A stretch of DNA of 64,000 nt from Desulfosporosinus sp. Sb-LF (GTDB lineage Bacteria; Bacillota; Desulfitobacteriia; Desulfitobacteriales; Desulfitobacteriaceae). Of the stretch, positions 17,847 to 26,496 are shown piece by piece. Positions within the stretch are counted from its first letter, which is position 1. Each line of letters opens with the position of its first letter. The DNA lies in NCBI RefSeq assembly GCF_004766055.1, contig NZ_SPQR01000006.1, positions 124,001-188,000 on the forward strand, written 5' to 3'. A program made the translations under genes and the position numbers. The notes beneath the pieces were generated by a model. The model ran no database searches and was not told where the DNA came from. It saw only the letters and a program-made list of their open reading frames with translations.

Positions 17847-18892
17847 GTGAGAAAAAACATGCCGCCACGCCCAGGCGCAAAGAAGACGCGCGCAAAAAGG
17901 GCCAGGTATTTAAAAGTCAGGAAGTCATCTCTGCATTTATGCTCTTAGGTCTCGTAGCCATTCTAAAATACTGGATTCCGAGCATGATAGAGCACATGGA
18001 GCAACTCTTTCCTTATGTCTTAGGTCTTTCCTCAGAGTGGACCGAGCGTTCGGTGGCCAGTCTGATGTTGAATGTTCTGTGGCTTGGAATTCAAATTATG
18101 TGGCCAATCTTTGGTACAGGTTTTCTGATTGCTTTGGCTGCAAATTACATCCAAGTAGGAATCCTCTTTACAGGGGAGTCCATGAAACCTCAACTATCTC
18201 GCTTAAGTATGATTAGTGGCGCGAAACGAATGTTTGGTGTTAAGGCCTGGGTCGAATTGGCAAAGTCCCTAACCAAAGTGATCCTGATTGGGTATTATCT
18301 CTATGCTAGTGTACGAGACCGTCTTTTTATCTATCCTGCACTGCAACAACTGGACGTTGGGCAAGGAGCTATATATCTAGGGCAAGCCATATTAGAACTT
18401 GCTTGGAATATTTCGATATCCTTTTTCGGGATAGCTGCTTTCGATTACCTCTATCAACGCTGGGATTATGAAAAGAACTTACGGATGTCCCACGAAGAAT
18501 TAAAACAGGAATACAAACAAACCGAAGGAAATCCACAACTGAAAGCTGAGATTAAAAAACGTCAACGGGCTATGGCTATGAGCCGGATGATGCAAGATTT
18601 GAAGAAGGCGGATGTTGTCGTCACCAATCCTACTCACTTTGCAGTCGCCCTTCGCTATGACATAAAAGAACAGAAAGCACCTTATGTTGTCGCTAAAGGG
18701 CAAGATCAAGTTGCCCTTCGCATACGAGAATTGGCGAAAGAATATGACCTTGTGATTATGGAAAATAAGCCGCTAGCCCGCGCCCTCTATGCACAAGTGG
18801 ATATCGGACAGGGAATTCCAGCGGATCTGTATAAAGCAGTGGCCGAAGTTTTGGCCTTCGTTTATCGGTTAAAGAAAAAAAGGCGAGCATAG
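17843..18892 (+). CDS. flhB: Flagellar export switch protein FlhB
   Basis: A 349-residue FlhB from the GTG at 17843, which overlaps the fliR stop and has AGGGGTGG upstream. It has four membrane helices. The cytoplasmic domain carries the autocleavage site NPTH (Asn262-Pro263) in VVTNPTHFAVALRYD. Cleavage changes export specificity from rod/hook to filament substrates. The N-terminal SEKKHAATPRRKEDARKKGQV is typical. The next gene, flhA, usually follows directly. Here a repeat element of about 290 bp lies between them. Confidence 0.95.
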   Translation: MSEKKHAATPRRKEDARKKGQVFKSQEVISAFMLLGLVAILKYWIPSMIEHMEQLFPYVLGLSSEWTERSVASLMLNVLWLGIQIMWPIFGTGFLIALAANYIQVGILFTGESMKPQLSRLSMISGAKRMFGVKAWVELAKSLTKVILIGYYLYASVRDRLFIYPALQQLDVGQGAIYLGQAILELAWNISISFFGIAAFDYLYQRWDYEKNLRMSHEELKQEYKQTEGNPQLKAEIKKRQRAMAMSRMMQDLKKADVVVTNPTHFAVALRYDIKEQKAPYVVAKGQDQVALRIRELAKEYDLVIMENKPLARALYAQVDIGQGIPADLYKAVAEVLAFVYRLKKKRRA

Positions 18893-19028
18893 CTCCTCAC
18901 GCTTGATGGTTCTCTTTGCAATTTCATTTCATTCATTAACTTTGATTACGACGGGGAAGGGAATATCGTGATAACTAAGCCTTGACGACGCATCAAAGGA
19001 TGCCCAATCCCCGTAGACCCAAGATAAA

Positions 19029-19320
19029 GGAAGTTTCTTTGCATAGAGAGCACGGAGAGCGGAATTGCGTCAATGAGCGCAGTCGATAAGGCGTAAAGAA
19101 ACGCAACGGGACTTGTCCATTGATGGACTGATGCCGCGGTGCCAAGGATGGCAAGGAGCGGCGAACATTCAGGAATAGCCCAGAGGTTTTGCGTTTTAGC
19201 CTTAGCGACAAGTGAATAGCGATGGAACGTGTGCGAACACGATAGTCTCCAGTGGAGACTATCGCCGAAGGCGCTGACCCACAACAAACACATGTCGCCG
19301 TAGGATGCTAAGAAACTTCC
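19029..19320 (-). repeat. Dispersed inverted-repeat element, copy 1 (between flhB and flhA)
   Basis: The 292-bp element is bounded by GGAAGTTTCTTTG (19029-19041) and CTAAGAAACTTCC (19308-19320), imperfect terminal inverted repeats. Read on the - strand it matches the copies at 40.33 and 62.23 kb. Shared parts are the block after the terminal repeat (GCATCCTACGGCG), the perfect hairpin GATAGTCTCC-3 nt-GGAGACTATC, the adjacent hairpin CGTG-6 nt-CACG, and the motifs CGCAAAACCTCTGGG and CTGCGCTCATTGACGC. No transposase gene is present. The rest of the 18893-19359 gap holds nothing recognisable, except the flhA ribosome-binding site. Confidence 0.85.
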
Positions 19321-19359
19321 GAGGCCACATCGAAAGCAAACTTGAAAGGAGGACCATTT

Positions 19360-21429
19360 ATGGCCATATCGTTGAAGCGCGGGTTGCTGGATAATACTGA
19401 TATATTGGCTGCGATCGGGATTGTGGGCATTGTTGTAATGATGGTCGTTCCCTTGCCTGCGAGCTTACTGGATATCTTGATCACCCTAAATATTTCAGGT
19501 TCCGTGCTCACGTTGATGCTCGCGGTCTTTGCTAAAGACCCGCTGGAATTCTCTGCGCTTCCTTCGCTCTTATTGATGATGACGTTATTTCGACTATCGT
19601 TAAATGTCTCGACAACTCGTCTTGTTCTTCTGGACGGCTTCGCTGGGCAGGTCATCCAACAGTTTGCTCAATTCGTGATTCGAGGGAATATGGTCGTCGG
19701 TTTTATCGTCTTTGCAATTTTGGTCATTGTACAATTCATTGTTATTACTAAAGGAGCAGAGCGTGTCTCGGAAGTGGCTGCCCGCTTTACCTTGGATGCT
19801 ATGCCAGGAAAGCAGATGTCGATTGATGCGGACCTCAATGCTGGGATGATCAACGAACAACAGGCTAGAGATCGCCGTAAAGCAATTCAACAGGAAGCAG
19901 ATTTTTATGGTGCAATGGATGGTTCCACCAAGTTTATCAAAGGGGATGCCATTGCCGCTATTATTATTTTATTTGTCAATATTGTCGGAGGGTTTATTTC
20001 TGGGGTTGCGATGCAGGGGATGCCTTTGCTCGAAGCTTTACAGAAGTATACGATGCTCACCATCGGAGATGGGCTTGTCTCCCAGATCCCTGCGCTCTTG
20101 ATTTCCACGGCGACAGGTCTCGTCGTCACTCGAGCCTCTTCGGATAGAAACTTGGGTGAGGATTTGAGTAAACAGTTGTTTCGAAATCCCAAGGCTTTGT
20201 TCATTACAGGTGGCGTATTGACCCTTCTTGCCTTTCTTGGCCTGCCGAAATTACCCATGCTGACCGTAGCTGTCGGTTTAGTCGGCGCTGGTGTGATTCT
20301 CCAAAAGAGTTCTAAGGTATCTGTCGTTGAAGAAACGGCAGCGGCTCGGGAGTCGGAGATCGAAGAAAGCAAGAAACCAGAAAATGTTCTTAACCTTTTG
20401 CATATTGACCATATGGAACTAGAACTGGGCTATGCCTTGATCGCCTTGGTCGATGTCCAACAAGGGGGAGATTTGCTCGACCGAATTGTCCTGATTCGTC
20501 GCCAAATTGCTAGCGAGCTTGGATTTATCGTCCCGGTGATTCGGGTACGCGATAATATGAACTTACAACCTAACCAATATGTCATTAAACTTAGAGGAGC
20601 AGAAGTGGCCACAGGCGAAATTCTGGCCGACCATTACATGGCAATGAGTAATGGCTTTGACGATGACTCTATTCCAGGGACTCCGACCAAAGAACCAGCC
20701 TTTGGACTTGACGCCAAGTGGATCAATGCCATGTATCGAGAACAAGCGGAACTCAGCGGGTGGATGGTCGTGGATGCTCCGACCGTTCTGGCGACTCATA
20801 TTACAGAAGTGATTAAGATGCAAGCATGGGAAATTCTAAACCGCCAAGATGTTAAAACACTTATAGACCATGCCAAGGAACAAGCTCCTGCTGTAGTGGA
20901 TGAGCTAATTCCAGAAATATTAAGCCTTGGTCAAGTACAGAAAGTTCTTGCGAACTTGCTGCGCGAGAGGGTTTCGATTCGTGACATGGTGTCAATTCTT
21001 GAAACCCTAGCCGACCAAGCACAAGTCACTAAGGATCTAGACCGTTTGACCGAACATGTACGGCAGGCTTTAGCTCGTCAGATTTTACAGCCGCTTGTTG
21101 GTAAAGATAAAACTTTACCTGTGATTACGCTTGATCCGCAAATTGAACAGCTGATTCTCGACAGTATTCAACCGTCCGATTATGGCACTTATTTAGCACT
21201 TGATCCGAAGATGTTACAAATAATTGTACAAAATCTTTCACAAGAAGTGGAGAAGGTCGTGTTGAAAGGGTTTTCACCGGTCATTGTCTGTGCTCCACTG
21301 GTTAGAATCAATTTAAAACGTGTCACCGAGCGTCAACTCCCACAACTATTGGTGCTTTCATATAACGAATTAGTTCAAGGGGTACAAGTTCAAGCTATAG
21401 GAATGGTGGGGATGGATCGTGCGAGTTAG
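19360..21429 (+). CDS. flhA: Flagellar export protein FlhA
   Basis: A 689-residue FlhA from the ATG at 19360, which has AAAGGAGGA upstream. The in-frame TTG at 19342 lies within that ribosome-binding region and is rejected. About eight N-terminal membrane helices hold the FHIPEP-type signature region (LPSLLLMMTLFRLSLNVSTTRLVL; RFTLDAMPGKQMSIDADLNAG). The large cytoplasmic domain forms the nonameric ring that docks chaperone-substrate complexes. It overlaps flhF by 11 bases. Confidence 0.96.
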   Translation: MAISLKRGLLDNTDILAAIGIVGIVVMMVVPLPASLLDILITLNISGSVLTLMLAVFAKDPLEFSALPSLLLMMTLFRLSLNVSTTRLVLLDGFAGQVIQQFAQFVIRGNMVVGFIVFAILVIVQFIVITKGAERVSEVAARFTLDAMPGKQMSIDADLNAGMINEQQARDRRKAIQQEADFYGAMDGSTKFIKGDAIAAIIILFVNIVGGFISGVAMQGMPLLEALQKYTMLTIGDGLVSQIPALLISTATGLVVTRASSDRNLGEDLSKQLFRNPKALFITGGVLTLLAFLGLPKLPMLTVAVGLVGAGVILQKSSKVSVVEETAAARESEIEESKKPENVLNLLHIDHMELELGYALIALVDVQQGGDLLDRIVLIRRQIASELGFIVPVIRVRDNMNLQPNQYVIKLRGAEVATGEILADHYMAMSNGFDDDSIPGTPTKEPAFGLDAKWINAMYREQAELSGWMVVDAPTVLATHITEVIKMQAWEILNRQDVKTLIDHAKEQAPAVVDELIPEILSLGQVQKVLANLLRERVSIRDMVSILETLADQAQVTKDLDRLTEHVRQALARQILQPLVGKDKTLPVITLDPQIEQLILDSIQPSDYGTYLALDPKMLQIIVQNLSQEVEKVVLKGFSPVIVCAPLVRINLKRVTERQLPQLLVLSYNELVQGVQVQAIGMVGMDRAS

Positions 21430-22579
21430 GCGATTTGTAGGCGATAATGTAGCAGAAACTATGGGAAAAGTGAAACGAGAACTGGGATCTGAAGCGGTCA
21501 TCCTTCAAACACGCGAGTTTCGCGAGGGAGGAATATTTGGCCTCTTCGGGAAAGAACGTGTAGAAATCACGGCGGCTACCGAAGAAAATCCGGTGGCAGG
21601 TGTGAAAACCCCCTCTCCCAATTACGTGTATCATGTCAACGAAGTTAAGCTCCCTATATCTAGGTCAGTGTCTGACTCCACGGATCAGTCTGGGGTGATA
21701 CAAGATGAGCTTCAGTCTATGCGCATGATGCTTGAAAGAATGAATAAGCATATGGAGGGGCTCGGCAAGGAGAAAAGTCTTTGGCCCTTAGAGCTTCAAA
21801 GGTGGGCCGATCATTTACAAGACAAAGGGATTAGCGAAAACCTTACTAAGAGCTTAATAGGTCAAGTACAACAAACGTTGTCACCAGAGGAGTGGATGAA
21901 TGATCTTCTGGTTTATGAGCAGCTTGAAGCCGATGTTCGTCAAATTTGCGGACAGATAGGGCTTATTCAGCCTGGGTTTGACAAACCGAGGATTGTTGCC
22001 ATGATCGGACCAACGGGTGTGGGTAAAACGACCACGGTTGGAAAGCTTGCTGCAGGGTTTAGTATTGTTGACAAACGTAAGGTTGCTTTGATCACCGCCG
22101 ATACCTATCGGGTTGCAGCAGTTGAGCAACTTAAAACGTTTGGCGAAATTATTGGAGTGCCTGTTGAAGTGGTGATGACCCCTACAGGACTGCGTGAGGC
22201 GTTAGATCTTCATGCGGATAAAGAACTTATTTTTATTGATACGGCAGGTCGGAGCCCTCATCATGATTTACATATGTCAGAGTTGCGTGCCTTCTTGGAT
22301 AGAGCTCAGCCAGATTTCACAATGCTGGTAATGAGTGCGACCACGCAAACTGCGGATCAACTCCAGATCTACCAACGCTTTGAAGCCTTAGCAACTCATC
22401 TCATTTTTACAAAGTTAGACGAGACTAGGAGTTCTGGATCGATACTGAATCTGTTGTCCCAGACAAAACTCCCTACTGCTTACCTAACAAATGGGCAAAA
22501 TGTTCCATATGATATTGAGGCGGCAACGCCAGATTGTTTGATTCGTTATATTATGGGAGAGGAGATGCCCTATGCATGA
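21419..22579 (+). CDS. flhF: Flagellar SRP-type GTPase FlhF
   Basis: A 386-residue protein with an N-terminal basic region (RVRRFVGDNVAETMGKVKRELG), an N-domain-like helical part and a SRP-type G domain. The G domain shows P-loop GPTGVGKTTTVGKLAAG, DTYRVAAVEQLKTF, DTAGRSPHHD and TKLDET. FlhF sets flagellar position and number together with FlhG. The start is a GTG inside the end of flhA, and the end overlaps flhG by 8 bases. Confidence 0.95.
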   Translation: MRVRRFVGDNVAETMGKVKRELGSEAVILQTREFREGGIFGLFGKERVEITAATEENPVAGVKTPSPNYVYHVNEVKLPISRSVSDSTDQSGVIQDELQSMRMMLERMNKHMEGLGKEKSLWPLELQRWADHLQDKGISENLTKSLIGQVQQTLSPEEWMNDLLVYEQLEADVRQICGQIGLIQPGFDKPRIVAMIGPTGVGKTTTVGKLAAGFSIVDKRKVALITADTYRVAAVEQLKTFGEIIGVPVEVVMTPTGLREALDLHADKELIFIDTAGRSPHHDLHMSELRAFLDRAQPDFTMLVMSATTQTADQLQIYQRFEALATHLIFTKLDETRSSGSILNLLSQTKLPTAYLTNGQNVPYDIEAATPDCLIRYIMGEEMPYA

Positions 22580-23435
22580 TCAAGCGAGTGCATTGCGTGC
22601 TTTGGCCTCTCGCGAAAATCAAAAACATAGTAAAATGAGGGTTATTGCTGTGACCAGTGGCAAAGGGGGAGTGGGTAAAACTAATTTTACGGTTAACCTT
22701 GCACTCGCCCTAGCTGAATATGGACAGCGTATCATCATTCTTGACGGAGATTTAGGCCTTGCAAACGTGGATATTGCCTTTGGCCTTACGGCTAGGCATA
22801 CGATTGCACATCTAATATCGGGAGAAAAATCTATAGAACAGATTATTCTTTCTGGCCCTCGCGGAATAGGAATTATACCAGGGGGATCTGGCGTTCAAGG
22901 ACTCGCCGACTTAGAGAGAGATAAATTGACCAATGTCTTGGCAAATCTCGGCCGATTAGAAAAGATGGCAGATATGCTCATTATTGATACAGGTGCTGGA
23001 CTGGGGCATACTGTCATGAATTTTTTGCAGGCTGCTGACGATATCATTTTGGTGACGACACCAGAACCCACTTCGTTAACCGACGCGTATGGCTTATTAA
23101 AGACTTTGAGGAAAGAGGCTGGTGAGGTACCAATCCATGTTGTGGTTAACCGGGTACGTACTGAATCAGACGCACAGGCGACGTTTAGACGGTTGGAAAC
23201 TGCAGTGCATAAATTTTTGGATGGGTCGGTAAATTTTATGGGCTGGGTCTATGACGACCCGCTCGTCGGCCGCTCAGTTATGCAGCAGGAACCTGTGGGG
23301 ATTAGCTTTCCTGAAAGTCCAGCTTATCGTTGTGTCCAGTGGATTGCTGGAAAGGTTGCAGGAATTTATCTTCGTCCACCTCGACAGGCTGGCGGGGTGA
23401 GGGGCTTCTTAAGTAAGTTGCTTCGTTCGTTCTAG
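22572..23435 (+). CDS. flhG: Flagellar number regulator FlhG (MinD/ParA-like ATPase)
   Basis: A 287-residue deviant Walker A ATPase (VTSGKGGVGKTNFTVNLALAL, then ILDGDLGLANVDIAFGL and IIDTGAGLGHTVMNFL). The N-terminal DQASALRALASRE segment resembles the DQAxxLR motif by which FlhG activates FlhF. FlhG counts or limits flagella. The ATG at 22572 overlaps flhF by 8 bases. The YlxH name is used for the same protein in Bacillus. Confidence 0.93.
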   Translation: MHDQASALRALASRENQKHSKMRVIAVTSGKGGVGKTNFTVNLALALAEYGQRIIILDGDLGLANVDIAFGLTARHTIAHLISGEKSIEQIILSGPRGIGIIPGGSGVQGLADLERDKLTNVLANLGRLEKMADMLIIDTGAGLGHTVMNFLQAADDIILVTTPEPTSLTDAYGLLKTLRKEAGEVPIHVVVNRVRTESDAQATFRRLETAVHKFLDGSVNFMGWVYDDPLVGRSVMQQEPVGISFPESPAYRCVQWIAGKVAGIYLRPPRQAGGVRGFLSKLLRSF

Positions 23436-23481
23436 GCTATAATAATTATTACCAGTAATCTTCCTAAAGGAGGTGGCATGA

Positions 23482-24126
23482 TTGTCATATAAAAAGAAGC
23501 TTCTACTTGGGTTAAAGGTAGAGCTAAGCGTGCCAGAAGGCGAATATGTAGGGACATATCGGACGCGTATTGAAGAAGTGGGAGAAAAAATTCTCGCTGT
23601 TGGAGCTCCATATGAACATGGGGAGCTGGTTCCTTTGCGCGAAGGGACGAAGGTGAAACTGACCTTTTGGGACGAGGTGGCAGCCTATTCATTTGTGGGG
23701 AGGATTATGCAGCGGATTGCAGTTCCTATACCAATGCTTGTTTTAGAGTTGCCAGATTCGGTGGCTAAGGTCCAACGCCGTAGCTTTGTTCGAGTTCCTG
23801 CTATGTACCCAGTGACGTTTCGATCAGTGACCCGGGAAGGGCTCAGTGATCTTCACAAGGGGACAATGCTGGACATAAGTGGAGGGGGGATTCGCTTTTT
23901 AACGGAGGAACGAGTGGAGAATAAATCGTTACTCTATGTTCAAATAGCTTTGCCAAACGGAGATTTGCAGACTCCAGTTCGTGTTTGCCGAGCTGAAAAA
24001 GTAGAAGATAGTAAACGGTACACTGTTTCCGTCGAATTCCATGACCTCCCGGAACGAGAGCGCGATAAGGTCATTCGCTGCGTCTTTGATATACAAAGGG
24101 CGATGCGTAAGAAAGGGCTGGTATAG
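23482..24126 (+). CDS. ycgR: YcgR-type flagellar brake protein with PilZ domain
   Basis: A 214-residue protein with an N-terminal YcgR-like domain and a C-terminal PilZ domain. The c-di-GMP binding motifs are RRSFVRV (RxxxR) and DISGGGIRF (D/NxSxxG). Proteins of this family bind c-di-GMP and slow or bias the flagellar motor. The start is a TTG at 23482. The strong AAAGGAGGTGG site fits it, while the nearby ATG at 23478 leads straight to a stop. It links c-di-GMP signalling to this motility cluster, as does the riboswitch at 34.1 kb. Confidence 0.88.
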   Translation: MSYKKKLLLGLKVELSVPEGEYVGTYRTRIEEVGEKILAVGAPYEHGELVPLREGTKVKLTFWDEVAAYSFVGRIMQRIAVPIPMLVLELPDSVAKVQRRSFVRVPAMYPVTFRSVTREGLSDLHKGTMLDISGGGIRFLTEERVENKSLLYVQIALPNGDLQTPVRVCRAEKVEDSKRYTVSVEFHDLPERERDKVIRCVFDIQRAMRKKGLV

Positions 24127-24127
24127 A

Positions 24128-24724
24128 ATGGAGATTACACAGTTCCAACTGGATGCCTTGCGTGAAATCGGAAATATTGGGTCGGGACATGCAGCCACAG
24201 CTTTGTCTACCCTTTTACAACGTCGAATCGATATGTCTGTACCAGAAGTTTGGGCAATCCCCTTCGAACAAGTCTCTGCCATTGTGGGACAACTCGACAT
24301 GCCACAGGCGGTCATCTATGTGAAAGTGGAAGGAGAGGCCCCGGGAAAGGCTGTTTTTTTCTTCCCTGTAGAAAGTGCTCAAATAATGGTTCAAGCTCTG
24401 TTTGGGACAAATGAGCCGATGGATGTATATGCTGATGAGATGGCACAATCAGCCTTGAGAGAAGTTGGGAATATCCTAGTGAGTTCTTTCCTGATAGCCC
24501 TAAGTCAATTTTCGGGGATTCCCCTTCAACCTTCCGTACCTGCATTAGCGGTGGATATGATTGGCGCGAGTTTAGATGCAATATTTCTCGAAGATGGCAC
24601 GCTCGACGAAACTGTGTTGTTTATCGACACCCAACTCACGGGAATTCCTCAGATTGAAGGGCAATTTATCTTTTTACCAGACGATGGTTCGTTAAAAAAA
24701 TTGTTGGGAGCCATGGGATTATGA
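24128..24724 (+). CDS. cheC: CheY-P phosphatase CheC
   Basis: A 198-residue CheC with both phosphatase helices: LREIGNIGSGHAATALS and ALREVGNILVSSF (ExxN pairs). CheC dephosphorylates CheY-P and is controlled by binding CheD. The ATG at 24128 lies one base after the ycgR stop. A longer in-frame open region back to 24041 is only a shadow inside ycgR. It overlaps cheD by 4 bases (ATGA). Confidence 0.94.
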   Translation: MEITQFQLDALREIGNIGSGHAATALSTLLQRRIDMSVPEVWAIPFEQVSAIVGQLDMPQAVIYVKVEGEAPGKAVFFFPVESAQIMVQALFGTNEPMDVYADEMAQSALREVGNILVSSFLIALSQFSGIPLQPSVPALAVDMIGASLDAIFLEDGTLDETVLFIDTQLTGIPQIEGQFIFLPDDGSLKKLLGAMGL

Positions 24725-25203
24725 ATGTAGTTATCACGGTCGGTATGGCTGACTTCAAAACTGCAAAGGCACCGGATCTTTTACTCACTGCTGGATTAGG
24801 GTCTTGTATCGGGATCTGCATCCATGATCCCCTTCTCAAGGTGGGTGGGATGGCCCACATAATGCTCCCGACGGCTAGTGGGAGTTTGGGGGGGAATCCG
24901 ATGAAATACGCGGATACCGCGCTAGAATTACTACTCAGAGAAATTGCTGGGATGGGCGCTAATAAATCGCGTCTCAAGGCCAAAATAGCCGGTGGCGCTC
25001 AGATGTTTTCATTTCCTGGAAAACCTCCTGTTCTGAAAATCGGGGATCGCAATGCAGAGGCTGTGGAACAGGAACTGAAAAAGAACGGAATCCCACTCTT
25101 GGTTTCCGATGTCGGAGGAAGTTTTGGACGTACGATTCACTTTGATGTGGGGACTGGGCAATTGCGCATACGAACAATCAATCATGGAGAAAAGGTGGTT
25201 TGA
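24721..25203 (+). CDS. cheD: Chemoreceptor glutamine deamidase CheD
   Basis: A 160-residue CheD with the catalytic Cys in LGSCIGICIHD, the His in VGGMAHIMLP and the conserved KIAGGAQMF region. CheD deamidates chemoreceptor glutamines and, with CheC, forms an adaptation feedback loop. The ATG overlaps the end of cheC, and the stop shares a base with the next start, so the three genes are coupled. Confidence 0.95.
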   Translation: MNVVITVGMADFKTAKAPDLLLTAGLGSCIGICIHDPLLKVGGMAHIMLPTASGSLGGNPMKYADTALELLLREIAGMGANKSRLKAKIAGGAQMFSFPGKPPVLKIGDRNAEAVEQELKKNGIPLLVSDVGGSFGRTIHFDVGTGQLRIRTINHGEKVV

Positions 25204-25613
25204 TGGTCGTCCAGAACTACGAGCAATTTAAGACCTGGGCCATGCGTCTTTCTTTAGTAACGATGGTGCTTGTTACCCTTCTCAGTGTTATCAATAAGGT
25301 GAAAATCTTTGACATCATAGTGCGGGCTGGAGTTTCCTTTGGTGTAATGTATCTCTTAATGGTCGGAATTTTACGCTTATTTGAAAGAACGGCTCCCCAA
25401 CAACTTCAGAAGGAGACAACTAGCTCGGACATAGGACGCGGTAGCTTTATAGATTTTTCTGTTGGGGACGATACACAACAGGCACCACAGGGGGAAGATT
25501 CACAATTTCCTGGACAGGTTGACAGAGATGTAAGCGCTGGGTTACCTGACAGTGAGCGACAAGCGGAAATCGTACGCCGTATGGGTTGGGACGAAACTAA
25601 AGATAAAGAATAA
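25203..25613 (+). CDS. Unknown small membrane protein of the flagellar operon
   Basis: A 136-residue protein with two membrane helices near residues 13-33 and 38-58 (MRLSLVTMVLVTLLSVI and AGVSFGVMYLLMVGIL). An acidic, Gln/Pro/Ser-rich cytoplasmic or external tail follows and ends RRMGWDETKDKE. I do not recognise a family. The ATG overlaps the cheD stop by one base and fliA follows, so it is tightly embedded in the operon. A membrane partner of the chemotaxis or export machinery is possible but unproven. Confidence 0.7.
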   Translation: MVVQNYEQFKTWAMRLSLVTMVLVTLLSVINKVKIFDIIVRAGVSFGVMYLLMVGILRLFERTAPQQLQKETTSSDIGRGSFIDFSVGDDTQQAPQGEDSQFPGQVDRDVSAGLPDSERQAEIVRRMGWDETKDKE

Positions 25614-25668
25614 GAGGTAGACATAGAGAATGTCGACTACGAATAATGAATTCGGAGGTGAGTAAAAC

Positions 25669-26421
25669 TTGGTACCGAAAGCCTATGAATCCGCTGCGCG
25701 CAGCCCGTGGAAACAAGAACAAATCGAACAATACTTACCTTTGGTAAAGCGTATTGCGGGTCGTTTAGCCATGTCTCTTCCACCTCATGTCGACGAGGAT
25801 GATATGATCGGTTATGGTGTCTTTGGATTACTCGATGCCTTGGAACGGTTTGAAGTAGCCCGAGGGTTCAAATTTGAAACGTATGCCTCAATTCGCATTC
25901 GTGGGGCCATGATCGACGGACTTAGGACCATGGATTGGGTTCCTCATTCGGCAAGGCAGAAAGTAAAGCGGGTTCAAGATGGCTTTGCTGAGCTGGAATA
26001 TCAACTCGGAAGAGCGGCTACGGTGGAAGAAGTCGCGGATTTACTTAAAGTAGAGGTGCGGGAAATAGAAGGGGTATTAGCCCAGGCTCAAATCTTGACT
26101 CTGACCTCGTTTGATGAGACTAGCGTTGATGCTACAGGAGATAGTAGCGGTTCACCTCTTAATTTGCTTGTAGACACAGAAGCTCAGGAAGCGTATCAAG
26201 CGATCGAAAAAGAGGAACAAAAACGGATTCTTGCCGTAGCAGTAGAAAAATTACCCGACAAGGAAAGATTAGTAATGGCACTCTATTATCAAGAAGAACT
26301 GACCTTAAAAGAGATTGCAGCAGTCTTAAAACTCTCCGAATCTAGGATTTCCCAACTTCATTCTCAGGCAATTTTGCGTTTAAGAGGAAGGCTTGGTCGA
26401 AAGAAAAGAGATTTAGTGTAG
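25669..26421 (+). CDS. fliA: RNA polymerase sigma factor for flagellar operon, FliA/SigD (sigma28)
   Basis: A 250-residue sigma28. Region 2 is seen in LVKRIAGRLAMSLPPHVDEDDMIGYGVFGLLDALERF and FKFETYASIRIRGAMIDGLRTMDW. Region 3 is VEEVADLLKV, and region 4 is LTLKEIAAVLKLSESRISQLHSQAILRLRGRLG. It directs late flagellar and chemotaxis genes. The start is a TTG at 25669, 8 bases after GGAGGTG. Possible target promoters in this window lie before flaG, fliK and cheA. Confidence 0.95.
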   Translation: MVPKAYESAARSPWKQEQIEQYLPLVKRIAGRLAMSLPPHVDEDDMIGYGVFGLLDALERFEVARGFKFETYASIRIRGAMIDGLRTMDWVPHSARQKVKRVQDGFAELEYQLGRAATVEEVADLLKVEVREIEGVLAQAQILTLTSFDETSVDATGDSSGSPLNLLVDTEAQEAYQAIEKEEQKRILAVAVEKLPDKERLVMALYYQEELTLKEIAAVLKLSESRISQLHSQAILRLRGRLGRKKRDLV

Positions 26422-26433
26422 AAAATAATTGTC

Positions 26434-26462
26434 CTAATGTTTCATTGGGATTTTGCCGATAT
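26434..26462 (+). promoter_or_regulatory. Sigma28 promoter upstream of fliK
   Basis: CTAAT at 26434-26438, 16 bases, then a perfect GCCGATAT at 26455-26462. This is the sigma28/sigma-D pattern (CTAAA-N16-GCCGATAT) with one mismatch. It lies in the gap between fliA and fliK and so could drive fliK-flgD-flgE and the genes after them under control of the sigma factor encoded just upstream. Confidence 0.75.
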
Positions 26463-26496
26463 AAGTAATAGAAATCTGAGTTGGAGGTGACGATGG

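Noticed and set aside
18946-19293. 115-residue - strand frame between flhB and flhA
   Set aside because: It lies in repeat copy 1 and is broken in the other copies; the DNA is repetitive and hairpin-rich, so the frame is most likely accidental.
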